64,000 nucleotides of DNA from Manduca sexta (taxonomy: Eukaryota > Arthropoda > Insecta > Lepidoptera > Sphingidae). The position numbers were made by a program, and so were the translations under genes. Where the stretch lies: positions 1,362,600 through 1,426,599 of the forward strand of contig NC_051115.1 of NCBI RefSeq assembly GCF_014839805.1. The letters run 5' to 3'. The notes under the pieces were generated by a model. The model did not search any database and was not told the origin of the DNA. It worked only from the letters and a program-made list of their open reading frames with translations. Each line of letters starts with the position of its first letter. The stretch's first letter is position 1. This document shows, piece by piece, positions 23,409 through 37,018 of this stretch.

Positions 23409-26400
23409 ACCTTGCAATTGGGAGGGCTTTTTGAATTGGCCGTATATCGTTATATCTGCTTAGAATTAGAATTATACGTTCTGCAAAGACGTTAGAACAT
23501 CGATTTGACTGTACAATCCACAATTATGCACAAGCTCATGTATTCAAATGAACATGTTGTGACTAGCCTTGGAGGTTTACCGAATAACAAAAACAAGATG
23601 GCGTAATCTATACCATAGTTTGAAGCATAGTTTTTTTATAATTCATACGTTGAGAAGTTTTCATAGATTTTTTTTTTTATAGAGGCAGATAAAAGACGGC
23701 TGTGTATAATACAGCTGTTATGTAGTGAATACACAAAAGAGTGACAAATGCAATGATAGTGTAGTTTGGGGGAGGGTTTAACTCCCTCTTACAGAAATAA
23801 AGTTTGCTCAATTGATTCGCTTTATTTTTTTTTTCATAACTGACAATTTACTGTTATTTTTTTTAAATAAATGTGAATTTCATACAATGTATATTTTGTT
23901 TTTTATTAAACCTTCTCGATTCTAAAACTAAAATACGCCTGTTGGGCGATTGTTATAAAAATACCTAGATTAGGTTTAAGAACCACAAAAAGAAGATATT
24001 AGAGTCACATTTGCCTATAACGCCGAAGCATTATGAACTATAATGGAGAATAAATTAAACTATTTATAAACATTTTTAACTCCTATTAATGAATTGCGAA
24101 ACCACTATCTGAATCGTTGGATTTATACAGAAGCTTCCTTTGCCCTATTTCGGGTTATCAAAGGACGATACAATGCTCAAGGCGACACGCCTTCCTTTTA
24201 TGTGTACATGAGCTGATGGAAAATACCTCCCTGTGGCGCGAATAACCTATTGCACGCAGTTTCAATGTCATTTCGACTTGTTAAACTTGTGACGCCATTT
24301 TTGGTAGAATTTAGTAGAAATGTAAATTTATATTCAGAATATTTTATGTTTATACCTTTCTATTTATTATAAAAATCCTTTTATTGAAACAGGTTAACGC
24401 GCTATGTTATTAAATTGCCTTTATAAAGCAAATAAACATTTGTAGGTTAATTAGACCGACGCCATCTTGAATCCATTTGACCAATCAGGCTCGTTTACAA
24501 ACTAGAACAATATTTACCATAAATAAACGTCTGTGTTTTTGTAACAATGGGGACAAATTAGTAAATTATTTATTGTTATAATTACAATTATTGTCATATT
24601 CTTTTTATGACAGATGCTTAGGTAACGGATATATTTAAAATGTAGATAATCTAAAATAACATAAGCATTCCACACGCCCCATTATAGTGTAAGTGAAAAC
24701 GCCTTTATTTTACGAAGATAACAATAATAATCTATCCTAATGAAATATAACCTATGGAGACATTTATAAGAGATTTATTGTTTTTCTGTACTTACTGATT
24801 TAATTCTTAAAATTATTTTACTTATAGTAAGCATATTACACTTAACTATAGGCTACTGTACATGCATTACCACAAAAGAACTTATATTTGGTCAAATATG
24901 AATCGTAAGCATTTGCAATCGACCAATTGTTGAAGGAAAATAGGTCCATGATAAAACTTATATATACCAGCATAAGAGGCTAGGCCTTATCATTTCGAAC
25001 CTTATTTACTTAGATAACAAACCGAGATTTCAAAACCGCATTTGAGGTGTTTTGTAACTGTGAAGGACAATTCGTTTGCTTTAAAATTGGTCAAGGTTAC
25101 CTCAAAATAACACTTTCAAATCTTCAAATTGTTACGGTAACATCCAAGGTTTTAATGCGTTTGACCTTTTCCATTGTACTTGCCAGTACCGACCATAGAT
25201 AATATTTATCTTCAAATTTAAATATAACTCTATATTGAAAATAGAACATATTTGCAAAAGACCGGGCGAAATGGAAAAGTCGCTGTAGGAAGGTGAACTC
25301 TGGCACATAGGCCGGGATAACCGCCAAAAAGAAAATACTACATAATAAAAAAAATATGTATCACCACCTCATTTTCCTGTGCAAATAGTATTTTCATTAT
25401 ACTAATTATTACACTAATAAGATGCCTCAGGTCGTTTTAAGTATTTCTTAACAAGCGCAGCGGAGCAGTGAGCAAATGCCGGTGATGCGTTCTAACAAAT
25501 AAACTTATGTTTCTGAATTCGCATTAGACCGTAAATTATCAAACTAAGATCGTGTACGTACTAGGCGATTCGAAATACTCATAAATCTAGACTTCAATTA
25601 ACTCCAGTTGTCTAAACAGTAAGACGCTTCACTCGTATCGTAATGCGCAGTAACATTTTCAACATCTGAATAAATATTACCACCATTTTGTTTTCGTAAA
25701 ATTGAATAAAATTATATATATTTGTTATTATATGTTGGTACTGTTTATAGGTTTGTGTCGCTTACCATAGCGCGAGCTGATCGTATCGTCATATAATTGC
25801 AAAATGTAAAAAAAATATCTTCTAAATGGCTTAATGTACGGCTTATTTACGATGGTTTGAGCGAAACGTATATATTTGCAGATATATCCGATTTTATGGA
25901 TATAACTGCTTTCATCTTTGAAGAAGCGTCCAATTCTTTTGTTAATAGCTTATAGTTTGAGATAGCTTTAGGGAAAGTGTCCCTTAACCAACGACACCTC
26001 GATCAAAAGATGGTGGGGGCGCGCTTCATGTATGAATTGACCTATAGTTTCGTTCAATGTTTGTCGTAATCATGCCTTCGCAGAATAAAATTGCCTATAG
26101 TAATAAGGGATAATGTAGCTTCCCAATGATGTTTTACAAATAGACGCATCATAGACTAATAAAACTGCACATAAAAACAGCGCTCTATTTACTACAGTCA
26201 CATATGTACGTGTACAGCCCTAGCAGCTCGCATTGATACGGCCCGAGCGTCGACCGCCGTCGCCATGACAAACGTATAAAATGCATTTATTAGTTAAAAA
26301 ATTAGGATTAAATAGTGTATACTTATTACAAAAGTTAGTAAGCCGAGTAGCCGCGACAGTGGTTGGAGGTTGACTAAGTGAATGTCGGGCAATTACCTTG

Positions 26401-26786
26401 CTTTCGTCTTGCCAGTATAGAACTCGGGCAAAGTATCTACCTAATTTTTATCATAGGTCGCTTCCTACAAGATTCCCACGGGGTAATCAACATAACAACG
26501 CCACTGGGGCAATCTAAAAACCTATATTTGTCATTGCCATAATACACGTGTAAGCATGCGTTCAATATTTGCTGTACCTATCTCGAATCTTCTTTATCTA
26601 ATCTCTTGTGATACAAACTTAACCAGGATATTACTATTAGTTTGTTATCTACAACGCTTTGTAAATCTATACATGTAACTATCTCCCTACAAGGTTAAAG
26701 AATAGGTTCTATTGTATGATGTTTAAATAATTACGACTGACTTAGAAATATATAAAGGACACCCTTCTGCCAAGTCTAAGAGCAAA
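23409..26786. other. Intergenic, nothing coding
   Basis: AT-rich. GCCATCTTG and ATGGCG words occur at about 23598 and 24462, and a GC-richer spot lies at about 26235-26275 (CCCGAGCGTCGACCGCCGTC). The 67-codon minus frame at 25124 shows no family features. Confidence 0.45.
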
Positions 26787-27017
26787 TCAACGGTTCCTAA
26801 GAACAAATCTCATCTGCATAATACTCTAGTTGGTGTATGAAGGTTTTAAGTCAAGTGAAAATATAAATATCAATTACTTACCTCAAAATAGAAATTAAAT
26901 TAATTTTTGATAATCAATAGTTTTGGAATGAGTAATTGATATTTATATTTTCATTTATCTCAAAACCTTCATACTGCAACTAGAGCATTTCGCAGATTGG
27001 TTCTTAGGGACCGTCGA
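26787..27017. mobile_element. Foldback MITE, 231 bp
   Basis: The arms are imperfect inverted repeats of about 100 bp. The left starts TCAACGGTTCCTAAGAAC; the right, reversed, starts TCGACGGTCCCTAAGAAC. Both arms continue through TATGAAGGTTTT and ATATAAATATCAATTACT. The target duplication is unclear. Confidence 0.6.
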
Positions 27018-27339
27018 AAAGTAACTAAAGTTTAAATTTACAATGAAGGACGAAGACAAAGGCCAATAGCCCTTAAAACAAAAGGTTTGGCAAAGTTACT
27101 TTCACTTGACCCTTTCTAATTTAGTTCAATAACATTTAAACATAAGACCGTTGACGTGTTCGGTTGGTTCTATTTTTAAATGCTGTTGATCTCATTAATC
27201 CGGCTCGAAGGACCACTTATTGGTGAAATCGATATAAATAATGTTCTTAAATTGTTCCTTGTGGTAAAAATCTTTAAAATAGTATGTGTATAATAGGTAC
27301 AGAGTACGTCCACGGCTGAAGTGTCGAGTAAAACTATTT

Positions 27340-27490
27340 TGAGTTTTCTGCTGTCAGTGTGGAGTCTGGAATTTATGCTAGATAGGTAATAGGCTCACCA
27401 CCAATCACATAATGGGACGGACCACGGAATACGAGGCGAGTTGTGTTGTTTGCATATCTGCCTACTTCGATAAAGGCGAGACGTACGTGT
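27340..27490 (+). repeat. SINE family N fragment
   Basis: It contains GTTTTCTGCTGTCAGTGTGG, AGTCTGGAATTTATGCTAGA and AATGGGACGGACCAC, ending near GATAAAGGCGAGACG. The order is that of a tRNA-derived lepidopteran SINE body. Confidence 0.5.
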
Positions 27491-28234
27491 GAGTAATAAT
27501 AATACTAACAAAAGATTTATGATATAATAAACCTGTATTGATTTTAAATACAGTTATACATAGTCCTTTATTAAGGATTTAGGTCTTTCACAAGACTCAC
27601 ATAGTCAAAAATGACTCAAAGTATCGTAAAAAAAAAGAAATCTTTCACAACCTACCAACCTTTGATAGAATTTGTAAGACTGCCTACGTTTAAATTAAGT
27701 GTGCACGTGTTTAATATTCTTTGCGGGAGTTTTCGTTTACAAAATTAGCTTCACAAAATGATTTCGCATGTGTAATTACGATTTAAACAACACAATTTTA
27801 ACCACGGAAAATTCCACAGTATTTAATAAGTATGGCCATATGCACAATGCGCAGCAAGCAAAACTAACCCTTATTATACAATTTCATCGTAGAAACGTAG
27901 TACATATTAGGACCCACAAATAATTACATTAAAGCCTTTTAACAATTACTTAACGCATGATTCACAATTACGCAGTCACTATCGAATAACCAACAGCAGG
28001 TATCCTGACACGCAATCTAATTTGCACGCAATACAGTGTACATTACAGTCCAAAATGCAACGTAAGGTATCAGCAAGGGTGGCAACACGTGAACCGTGAT
28101 TCCCGGATAAACCTCAAAATCGATAAACAGGTAGATAAGGGACGTGCGCGAATACTAATTTATCAAAATTTTCCTTGAAGTTATCGAGCAAAATTATTAG
28201 ATAAAAGCAAAATTTGTGTTTGAAGTCAAATCTG

Positions 28235-28450
28235 ATTTCTTGTTTACGCGAATAGACATTGAAATAAAACTATTTTGCGGATTTTATAGCGGTTTTCATC
28301 ATAATTTTGTCCTGACGTTTCGAAGACTGCAGCCTTCGTGGTTACGTGGCGGACTGAGGTTTTGGTCACCCAAAATCAAAGTTACAATATTTGACAAAAA
28401 AATATAAAATAAAACCGCGTTAAAATGCGCAAAATAGTTTTATTTCAACA
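28235..28450. repeat. Repeat family E copy
   Basis: GTTTACGCGAATAGACATTG, then CCTGACGTTTCGAAGACTGC, then AAACCGCGTTAAAATGCGC. The ends are partly inverted (GCGGATTTTATAGCGGTTTT against AAAACCGCG). Confidence 0.55.
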
Positions 28451-28499
28451 CATCTGACTTGCTTGGTGGGTATTTAAATATTTGTACCATATGGCGTGC

Positions 28500-28552
28500 A
28501 GTGGGCAAGTATATAATACAGGGCTGATATCATTATTATATATTATTATTAC
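28500..28552 (+). repeat. SINE family B 3' tail fragment
   Basis: TATATAATACAGGGCTGATA followed by ATTATTATTA only. Confidence 0.5.
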
Positions 28553-28745
28553 TAGCGACCCGCCCCGGCTTCGCACGGGTGCAATGCTGACTATTTAATG
28601 GATGTTATTATACATATAAACCTTCCTCTTGAATCACTCTATCTATTAAAAAAAAACGCATCGAAATCCGTTGCGTAGTTTTAAAGATTTAAGCACACAT
28701 AAGGACAGAGAAAGCGATTTTGTTTTATACTATGTAGTGATTATG
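28553..28745 (-). mobile_element. CTAG-ended dispersed element (RTE- or Helitron-like)
   Basis: The right-to-left reading ends in CTAGT. It contains CCGCCCCGGCTTCGCACGGG and, upstream, a CGAAATCCGTTGCGTAGTTT-type stretch. This is widespread in arthropod genomes; the class is uncertain. Confidence 0.45.
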
Positions 28746-28830
28746 GCGATCCGACCCTAATGCTTCAGTAACGCAGTTGTAGTGTCGCGTTGGATCCTCA
28801 GCTTACATAGGTGATGATAGTGTAAAGTAA

Positions 28831-29132
28831 TGATATAAGATCAGCCCTGTATTATATACTGTCCCACTGCACGGGCCTCCTCTACTACTGAAAGAGGTTA
28901 GGCGTTAGTCTACCACGCTGTAGTGCGGATTAGTAGACTTCATACACCCACAGAATTCCGAGAACTTCTCAGGTTTACTCAGGTTTCCTAACGATGTTTT
29001 CACCGTTAAAGCAAGCGATAATTCAAAAAGAATACACACAATGTTTTAGAAATCTCACAGATGTGTGTCCTTATTATAACCTGCGGACATTCGTCTCGGC
29101 AGTCCGTTCTACACCTAACTAGGCTATCGCCG
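28831..29132 (-). repeat. SINE family B copy, full length
   Basis: The head CTAGGCTATCGCC is at the right and the tail CAGCCCTG at the left. Confidence 0.7.
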
Positions 29133-29756
29133 GTAAATAGTGAATATTTCTGCTCAATATTACCATGAAGTCATTGTAAAATTGCACCAGGCTTGCACCC
29201 TAGATGGGACTTAACATCGCTGACATAATGTCGGTTACTTCTTCAAACGGCTTATGTTTAAGCAATAGATTCTGATCATGGAGCGGATGTATGCTCAAAA
29301 TGTGGAAGCATTAGTTTCTGGCTAAGACGTTAAGTGACTAAAGCAATTTCCTGTTACATATACTAATTTAAATTAGCTAAAATAATTTAAGTTTTGGGTA
29401 ATTCAGATAATACGTTGACCAACGCGTTGCGAAATAGTTAAAACAATGGTTAATATTACTTTGACCCAAATATGAAGTGTATGACGCTGTATATAGCTTC
29501 TTGCTTATTTGAAACACATGTGAAAACATATGCTATTTGTCTAGTTATTTCTGTTTGTCCTTTGTAGGAGATCTATTTAATGTGTTTAACCGACTTCAAA
29601 AAAGGAGGTTTCCAAATCAACTGTATTTTTTTTTTATGTTACCTCAGAACTTTTGACTGGATGAACCGATTTCGATGGATCTTTTATTTCAATATTACAA
29701 TTTAGAAAAACTATTTAGCAATGAATTAATTATGACTGCCTCGATTGCGTTGATTC

Positions 29757-29975
29757 ATTGAGTGCTATACGACAGCCGCTCTAAAGTCCCGGATTCGAAT
29801 CTCCAGACGAAAAAATGGTGATATTTAATTTTCTTGCTCAGTATACTGCAATGTGCGATATGGCGATAGCCTCGCCTTTTATAGCACCATGAAATGTGCT
29901 TCGAAAGTGGAGTCCAATAGAATCTCGACTGACGACAATGATTACCCCTCAGTCGACACAATTATGCCTGTTGGC
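29757..29975 (+). repeat. SINE family N copy fused to a GTCGAC-hairpin repeat
   Basis: It has a B-box-like GGATTCGAATC at 29790 and the body GATATGGCGATAGCCTCGCC. It then runs into a minus-oriented TGTCGACTG...CAGTCGACA repeat that also occurs at 36090, 39897, 42145 and 50468. Confidence 0.5.
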
Positions 29976-30071
29976 TAATAGAAACTCATTACAATTCTGA
30001 GCCGACTCCGGTCTGTTATTGAGCTCAAAAACTCTATACCACTTATGCAATCCGAGGATCGAACAGAGACC

Positions 30072-30418
30072 TTAGGGTCTACTTCGAAAAAGGAAGTCTG
30101 TAGTTTCGGATGACGAATCGCACGTTGTGTTACTACGAAGTGTTACGGATCCGATGATTGATTCGACGACGGATCCGATCCGTTCATCGCAATATTTCAG
30201 ACATGGAATTTGTAAGAACTTATACCATCCCTTTTTAAAACCAGCTGCGAGGACAAAGTACTACTGCTTTTAAAAAAAATACGGTGAATTGATCCTATCA
30301 CTAAGGTAAGCTACAGAACGGTGACGGATTCGAAGTAATTAGGTAGTAAAGTTAAATCAGAAGTTCGTCGTTTTGGACCGACGTTTCGACGTTCGTTTTT
30401 CGAAGTAGACCCTCTTAA
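30072..30418. mobile_element. Family F MITE (GGATCC-rich), copy 1
   Basis: The TIRs read GGGTCTACTTCGAAAAA at the left and, reversed, GGGTCTACTTCGAAAAACGAA at the right. The interior has repeated ACGGATCCGAT words. It sits next to a SINE-like remnant. Copy 2, at 37076-37438, lies in the opposite orientation. Confidence 0.6.
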
Positions 30419-30804
30419 CAGTCGTACAATAACATACTGGGCCGTAAGTAGGTTATATTTCCCAATATCAATGAACATTATCTGTACATCACTGGCCCAA
30501 ATATATAAATATCGTAATACAGCCGAGTGCAGTATCTATGGCCTAAATTGTTATCTTTTGAACACTACAAGAACATCGCTCACTATCACAAGGTTCTATG
30601 TTATTTTTGCACAAATTTAATTATATATATCAAATATATGTCTTTTTAACGGAGTTCAAGAAAGCAGGAAGTTCTCAATTCAACTGTATTTTTTTCAGTA
30701 ATAAATACCAATAATTCCGATAATAAAAAAGTGAGAATCATCAAATACTTCTGAATGTGAACATTTTAATTTATCATTTTAACAACAGGCCAGCAACATG
30801 TCTG

Positions 30805-30989
30805 TATAATATCAGCACTGTAATATATACTGTCTCACTGCAAGGGCCTCCTCTACTACTAAGAGGGATAAGGCCTTAGTCCACGCTGTAGTGCGGATTG
30901 GTAGACTTCACACACCCTTCAAATTCCTATAGAGAAGTACTCAAGTATGCAGGTTCCCTCACAATGTTTTCCTTTACCATTAAAGCAAC
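30805..30989 (-). repeat. SINE family B, 3' half only
   Basis: The tail CAGCACTGTAATATATACTG is at the left. The element breaks off at ACCATTAAAGCAAC, so the tRNA head is lost. Confidence 0.65.
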
Positions 30990-31064
30990 AATCTGTACAT
31001 GTATTATATAAATGAAACATTTATATACTATGTGTTGATTATTCAAGGTGTTGGATGATGTTTT

Positions 31065-31143
31065 TACTTTTTATGAGCTGTCATATCGCTTACCATCAGG
31101 TTACCGACAAGCTTATCTCAGCATTCAAAGCAATAAAAAAAAA
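31065..31143 (+). repeat. Repeat family C, 3' end with A tail
   Basis: GCTTACCATCAGGTTACCGA continues to CATTCAAAGCAATAAAAAAAA. Confidence 0.5.
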
Positions 31144-32699
31144 GGCCAGCATGGTAATCTATGACTTAAAACACACTTGCCCCATCAGTAGAATAGTAGT
31201 TATAATACAATTGTAATGAGAACATAAAACCTAAAGTAATGGTAGGACCTACAACACCCAGGTTTGTAGCAAATATTTGCAAATCACACCAAACATTCAC
31301 CTTGACAATATATTTAAATATCACAGGATGAATAAAGGTCATTATTCCTCATGATAATAATTAAATGGTGACTATTCTGTATCTAAAATATATTTATACT
31401 CTCCCCTTATTTTCCTTGACTATATATTCTTTTTATTGCTCAACATGGCATCATATATTAGTAATATTTTGACTGATGTTTCCATCAATTTTATAAGTTA
31501 CCAACTAGTTTCATTGAAAATTGTGCTCTAAATATAATTGTGATAATGTAATAAACTGTTTAATTTTAAAAAGAACATAATATTCCTTTTAATTTTCCTT
31601 AAAAAGATTTGGCTGTCTTAATGGCTAGCTGAATAAAAAATAATATAATAGAATTTAATTGTATTAAATACAGTGTTCAAACAAGAGAACATACAACTAA
31701 AAACATCAGGTTTAAAAATCAGACTTTATAATTGCATAAGTTTTAATAAAATTTCATGCTTACAATATTCTATAACTATAATGGGTACATCAATGTGAAG
31801 GTATTTTGGCCTTATAAGATTAATAAAAATAATGTCAAAGCACTCACAGAAAGTAAGTCTACACAATGCAGAAATATTTCTACTTTTTTCTATCACATCT
31901 GCTTTCTTCCTTTCTCTCTTGTATTATATTTGTTTGCCTGAATCTATCTCAAAATAATTACTTTTTTATTTCAATTTCCACTGCAATTTTGTAGAACTAT
32001 TGTAGATACAATCAACTATTCTAAAGTGAAAGCACAATTTCAAATTTACTAATACAGTGTAGGTTAGAAAAAAAATCAGACTACCCTACAAAATCTACTT
32101 AATACTTTAAAATTAACATTTTTAGCCATTTAATCAAGCTCTATTAAAAGCGATGACTAACTACTGTGACGTCATAATCGTGATGCAAGTTACGACAAGT
32201 TTAACTAAAATTAACTTCACAGAAACTTCCAGAAAAGTGAGAGAGTTTAACTTTAACGTGTAAGTTTGACTAAATTTAGTTACGTAACGACGATTGTACG
32301 TTAAATCTGGGCAGTATTGCCGAGATAACAGCTTAAATTTTTTGTCGAAAGAGGTTATAATAACTTTTTAAAAATAAAAAAGTGTGGTTGAAAGTTGAAA
32401 AAAATATTTTTTTTTACGATTTGGCGGAAGGTAAATTCGTTATATCACCTAAAAACTACTTATAAAGCCAATAAAACCATATTCAGAAAGAACGATTGAA
32501 AACTTTCTATTGAATAATTAGTCCTTTGTGTACCTTAGATTTCCAAATTTCACTAGCATAAGACGACGGTATGCAAATTTACATGCAAATAATACCTTTG
32601 AACACTGGTTGACCCAAAAAGCCCCTTAGTAACAAAGTTAGGTTAGGTTCGTTATAAAGAAATTTTCAATGAAAAAGAAACGCAATAATATTTTTTTAA
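31144..32699. other. Intergenic, nothing recognised
   Basis: AT-rich, free of the window's repeat families and without a supported ORF. Confidence 0.45.
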
Positions 32700-33735
32700 A
32701 CTAAAAAGTCATTAAGGACTCACCCGGATGCTTCCGTGGTGGTTTTTTTTTCAAAAAACCACTATGTGATGAGTTTTTTTCTCTCGCACTTCACACTAAG
32801 AAATCCAAAATGTACTGACAGATGACTGGATGGGACGTAAAAAGATGGCCGACATAGCCGCGCGTTACGTCACTAGGCGGGAAAATTGAATACCGTTGCG
32901 TTTCTTTTACATCGTAAAAATATTAGAAATTATCATTTTTTCTAGAAAAATCATACTTAAAATCAACTTACCTCATAAAAATGGAGTGGATGTGTGAATT
33001 CGGATAAAATCCGATGTGGTTTTCGCTAATACATTAGAGAGAGTAATTCATTCAGATTCCGCGCGCTGTTGCCAGATCGATGTTGCGTCAGAAAATTGAA
33101 AACGTTCAAATGCACACATTTCAAAACACTTAAGCATTACTTATTGTTTATCTTAGTTTAAATATGTCGCAGACTTTCTTGAAGTTGCAAATTGTTAGTT
33201 TTGTTCAATGGCGGACAAGTTTTACGATGAACAAAAGTCCGTAGTCGGAGCGGCAACGTCGCACAAACTTCTTCAAACAAAGGATAACGAACACTTATTT
33301 TGGAATTATGTCAAAAGCTTTTTAATTGTGTATTATTATATAATTATTAAAGTTATGTCAAAGGAATGATATTAATGGAAATTATTTAAGAAAATGGCAG
33401 CAACTTGTTCACGTGAAGGCACAAAAATAACTGGTTTACTTTGAACTTGTTTTTGTTTCGTCTGGCGTTGTAAACAATGATTCGGTGTTGCCAGTATTTA
33501 GTTGGAATTCTACCATCATAGAGAAACTACTATTTTAATTTTCACTCGACTTGCACATTTGCATGATCATTAATATTTATCAGATTAGATCAAGGTCTAC
33601 TTAAATATGAGTTTGAAGTTAGTTTTTGTATGAGGATCGAAGTTTAAAAATAGAAAGTTTGAGTTTAGAACGTGACTTCTTGTGATTATTTTGTTCAATA
33701 TAATTTACCTTTTGTCATTAATATCATGGTAAGTA
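32700..33735. promoter_or_regulatory. Promoter-like island with outward splice donors
   Basis: On the minus strand there are strong donors CCGG/GTGAGT (exon edge 32724) and ATGAG/GTAAGT (exon edge 32972). On the plus strand, ATG/GTAAGT ends at 33728. Between them lie AAGATGGCC (32842, YY1/Pho-like), TTACGTCA (32865, CRE-like) and GGCGGGAAA (32876, E2F-like). Together this resembles a bidirectional promoter with alternative first exons. The minus-strand exons could be distal 5' UTR exons of cyclin G, the only minus-strand gene to the left, which would imply a 30-kb first intron. That assignment is inference. Confidence 0.4.
33208..33369 (+). other. Short ORF, 53 aa, in a promoter-like island
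   Basis: This ORF begins with an ATG in CAATGGCGG context and reads MADKFYDEQKSVVGAATSHK, then about 33 more residues that become hydrophobic and Tyr/Ile-rich before TGA. The first 40 codons look protein-like; the end looks like untranslated AT-rich DNA. It could be a first coding exon whose donor I cannot place, or chance. No homologue is recognised. Confidence 0.2.
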
Positions 33736-35165
<1,430 letters not shown>

Positions 35166-35179
35166 GGTTATGCTAGGCA

Positions 35180-36170
35180 GCTGCGCAATTTCAGAACCAC
35201 CTCATTGGTGATCTTATCCCTAAAGTTTCCTTTTAATATTTGTCTTAAGGAAGCCAGTTCCTTGTATACCACTATGCAAATATTATTTTATTCTTGTTTG
35301 AAAATGAAAATCTTACAGTTCATAAAGCCAATTTGCAAAAGCCACTGCAAGAAAGTTCAGTATAAATCTATTCTTCATATTATCTGAAGGCAATATTGCA
35401 ATACACATGAAAGGGGTAATAAAAATAAAAAAACCATTTTTCATAACATCTAAACTTTATTATGATAAAAACATTAAAACTAAGAATATATTTCAAAATT
35501 GTGATAATCCGCTACATTATCAATAAAAACTAATATGTACAAATTATATACGTAATAAATATCAAATCATAATGCACAATAAATGACCTAAAACAAATCC
35601 TACCAAAATCAGTATAATACAGTAGATTTTTTCGTAATTGGCAACACTGAGTCGAGGCGCTAGAAAATTCAAACTGTCTTTTTATTCGAGAGAAATCCAA
35701 ACATTGCGTAACTTGCAATACCTTTTCGCTATGATTATTTTATAGTAACACAAATAATGAGACTATTTCCTAAAGAAATTAGCTTATGTATAAATAGAAA
35801 TCTGAAAATATTCAAGTTCTTTTTAAAACTATCAATGCCTAAAATTAAAAATATTAAAATAAACACTTAAAAATATTGGTTCAAAGTTCAAATTGTAATA
35901 AATTGAATACTTCTTTGTTAATCTAGTACATAGGCACGTATTATTTATTTTGTAACATAATGCTTTACTTCAAAAAGAATTATAAATCGGTACAAAATTT
36001 TTCGTGTAACACAACTCATTTTTTCTGGCCTTTCAAAAACTTCCTAAGTCACTATACAAACTTACTCCGGTATCAAAAGGACGGCATAATTGTGTAGAGT
36101 GCCGAGGGGGTAATCATCTCTCGTCAGACGACATTCTGTTGGACCCCACTTACCACCAGGTGCAGTAGGG
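35180..36170. other. Non-coding, possible minus-strand 3' end
   Basis: There is no gene. On the minus strand an AATAAA near 35458 is followed by GT-rich DNA, so a minus transcript (perhaps a long 3' UTR of the PHF7-like gene) could end here. This is weak inference. A GTCGACTG-type repeat fragment lies at 36085-36170. Confidence 0.3.
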
Positions 36171-36174
36171 TATC

Positions 36175-36305
36175 TACAATTAAAATTAAATTATTTTTCG
36201 GATTTTATCGCGGTGTTTATATTATAATTTTCTCCCGACGTTTCGAAGACTGCAGCCTTCGTGGTCACGGGGGAGACTGAGGTGTTGGAATTATTAAAAT
36301 TTAAC
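36175..36305. repeat. Repeat family E, left part (split by a MITE)
   Basis: TTTTTCGGATTTTATCGCGG, then CCCGACGTTTCGAAGACTGC and CCTTCGTGGTCACGGGGGAG. The remainder of the same element resumes at 36574. Confidence 0.6.
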
Positions 36306-36573
36306 CTCCTTATTCATAGACGTTATTTATCTAAGGACGGAGCATTGCTGTTATAACAAGTATGTTTCTCAATTTTGTTTATCTGACGGCTTGTTGATTG
36401 TTCCGCTTTGTTTATCTGACAGCCAACTAGATTCAAGTTGTATCTCAATATTAGCCAATCAACGGCCCTATGTCTACGCATTGCGGAGGCTGCCATGCCG
36501 TCAGAACTAATAACAGGTTTGTTATCACATCAATACTGCGCCCTTAGGTAAATAACGTTTATAAATAAAGGGG
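36306..36573. mobile_element. Harbinger-like MITE, family D (copy 2), nested
   Basis: The TIR words TTATTCATAGACG and TTATCTAAGGACGGAGCATT match their inverted partners at the right end. TAA is found on both sides (3-bp duplication). It is inserted inside a family E repeat, so it is younger than that copy. Confidence 0.65.
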
Positions 36574-36650
36574 TAAGTATAAAAACCGCGATAAATCCGA
36601 AAAATAGTTTAATTTTAATGTCTAACATTCGCGTAAACATAATAAGAATT
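36574..36650. repeat. Repeat family E, right part
   Basis: AAAACCGCGATAAATCCGAA, then AATGTCTAACATTCGCGTAA, as at the right end of the copy at 9926. Confidence 0.6.
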
Positions 36651-37018
36651 ATATATATATACATTTTCCACAAATTTTGAGAAGTTCACGATAAAATTAA
36701 CTATAAAAATAGCTACAATGTACATACATTTTGACGAATGCATTATATTTGTGAATACTACAATTGCACGAAGATATGCCTTTCGGCTTATAAGGCACTA
36801 TTTCAAGAATACAAGAAATACTCATTTCATATCAAAAGATATTCTCAAGGTTACATACCTTACAAGGAACACTAGTTCGTCCCGTTCAGACGCGGTGGGG
36901 CTTTGATATAACAAGTGCTAGAATGCGCACGAGTTGACACAAGTACACTTCACATATTTCCTTCCTTTTTATGTAATAAAATGATGTGCATTATTATCCA
37001 TACTTATAAACGCGATAA

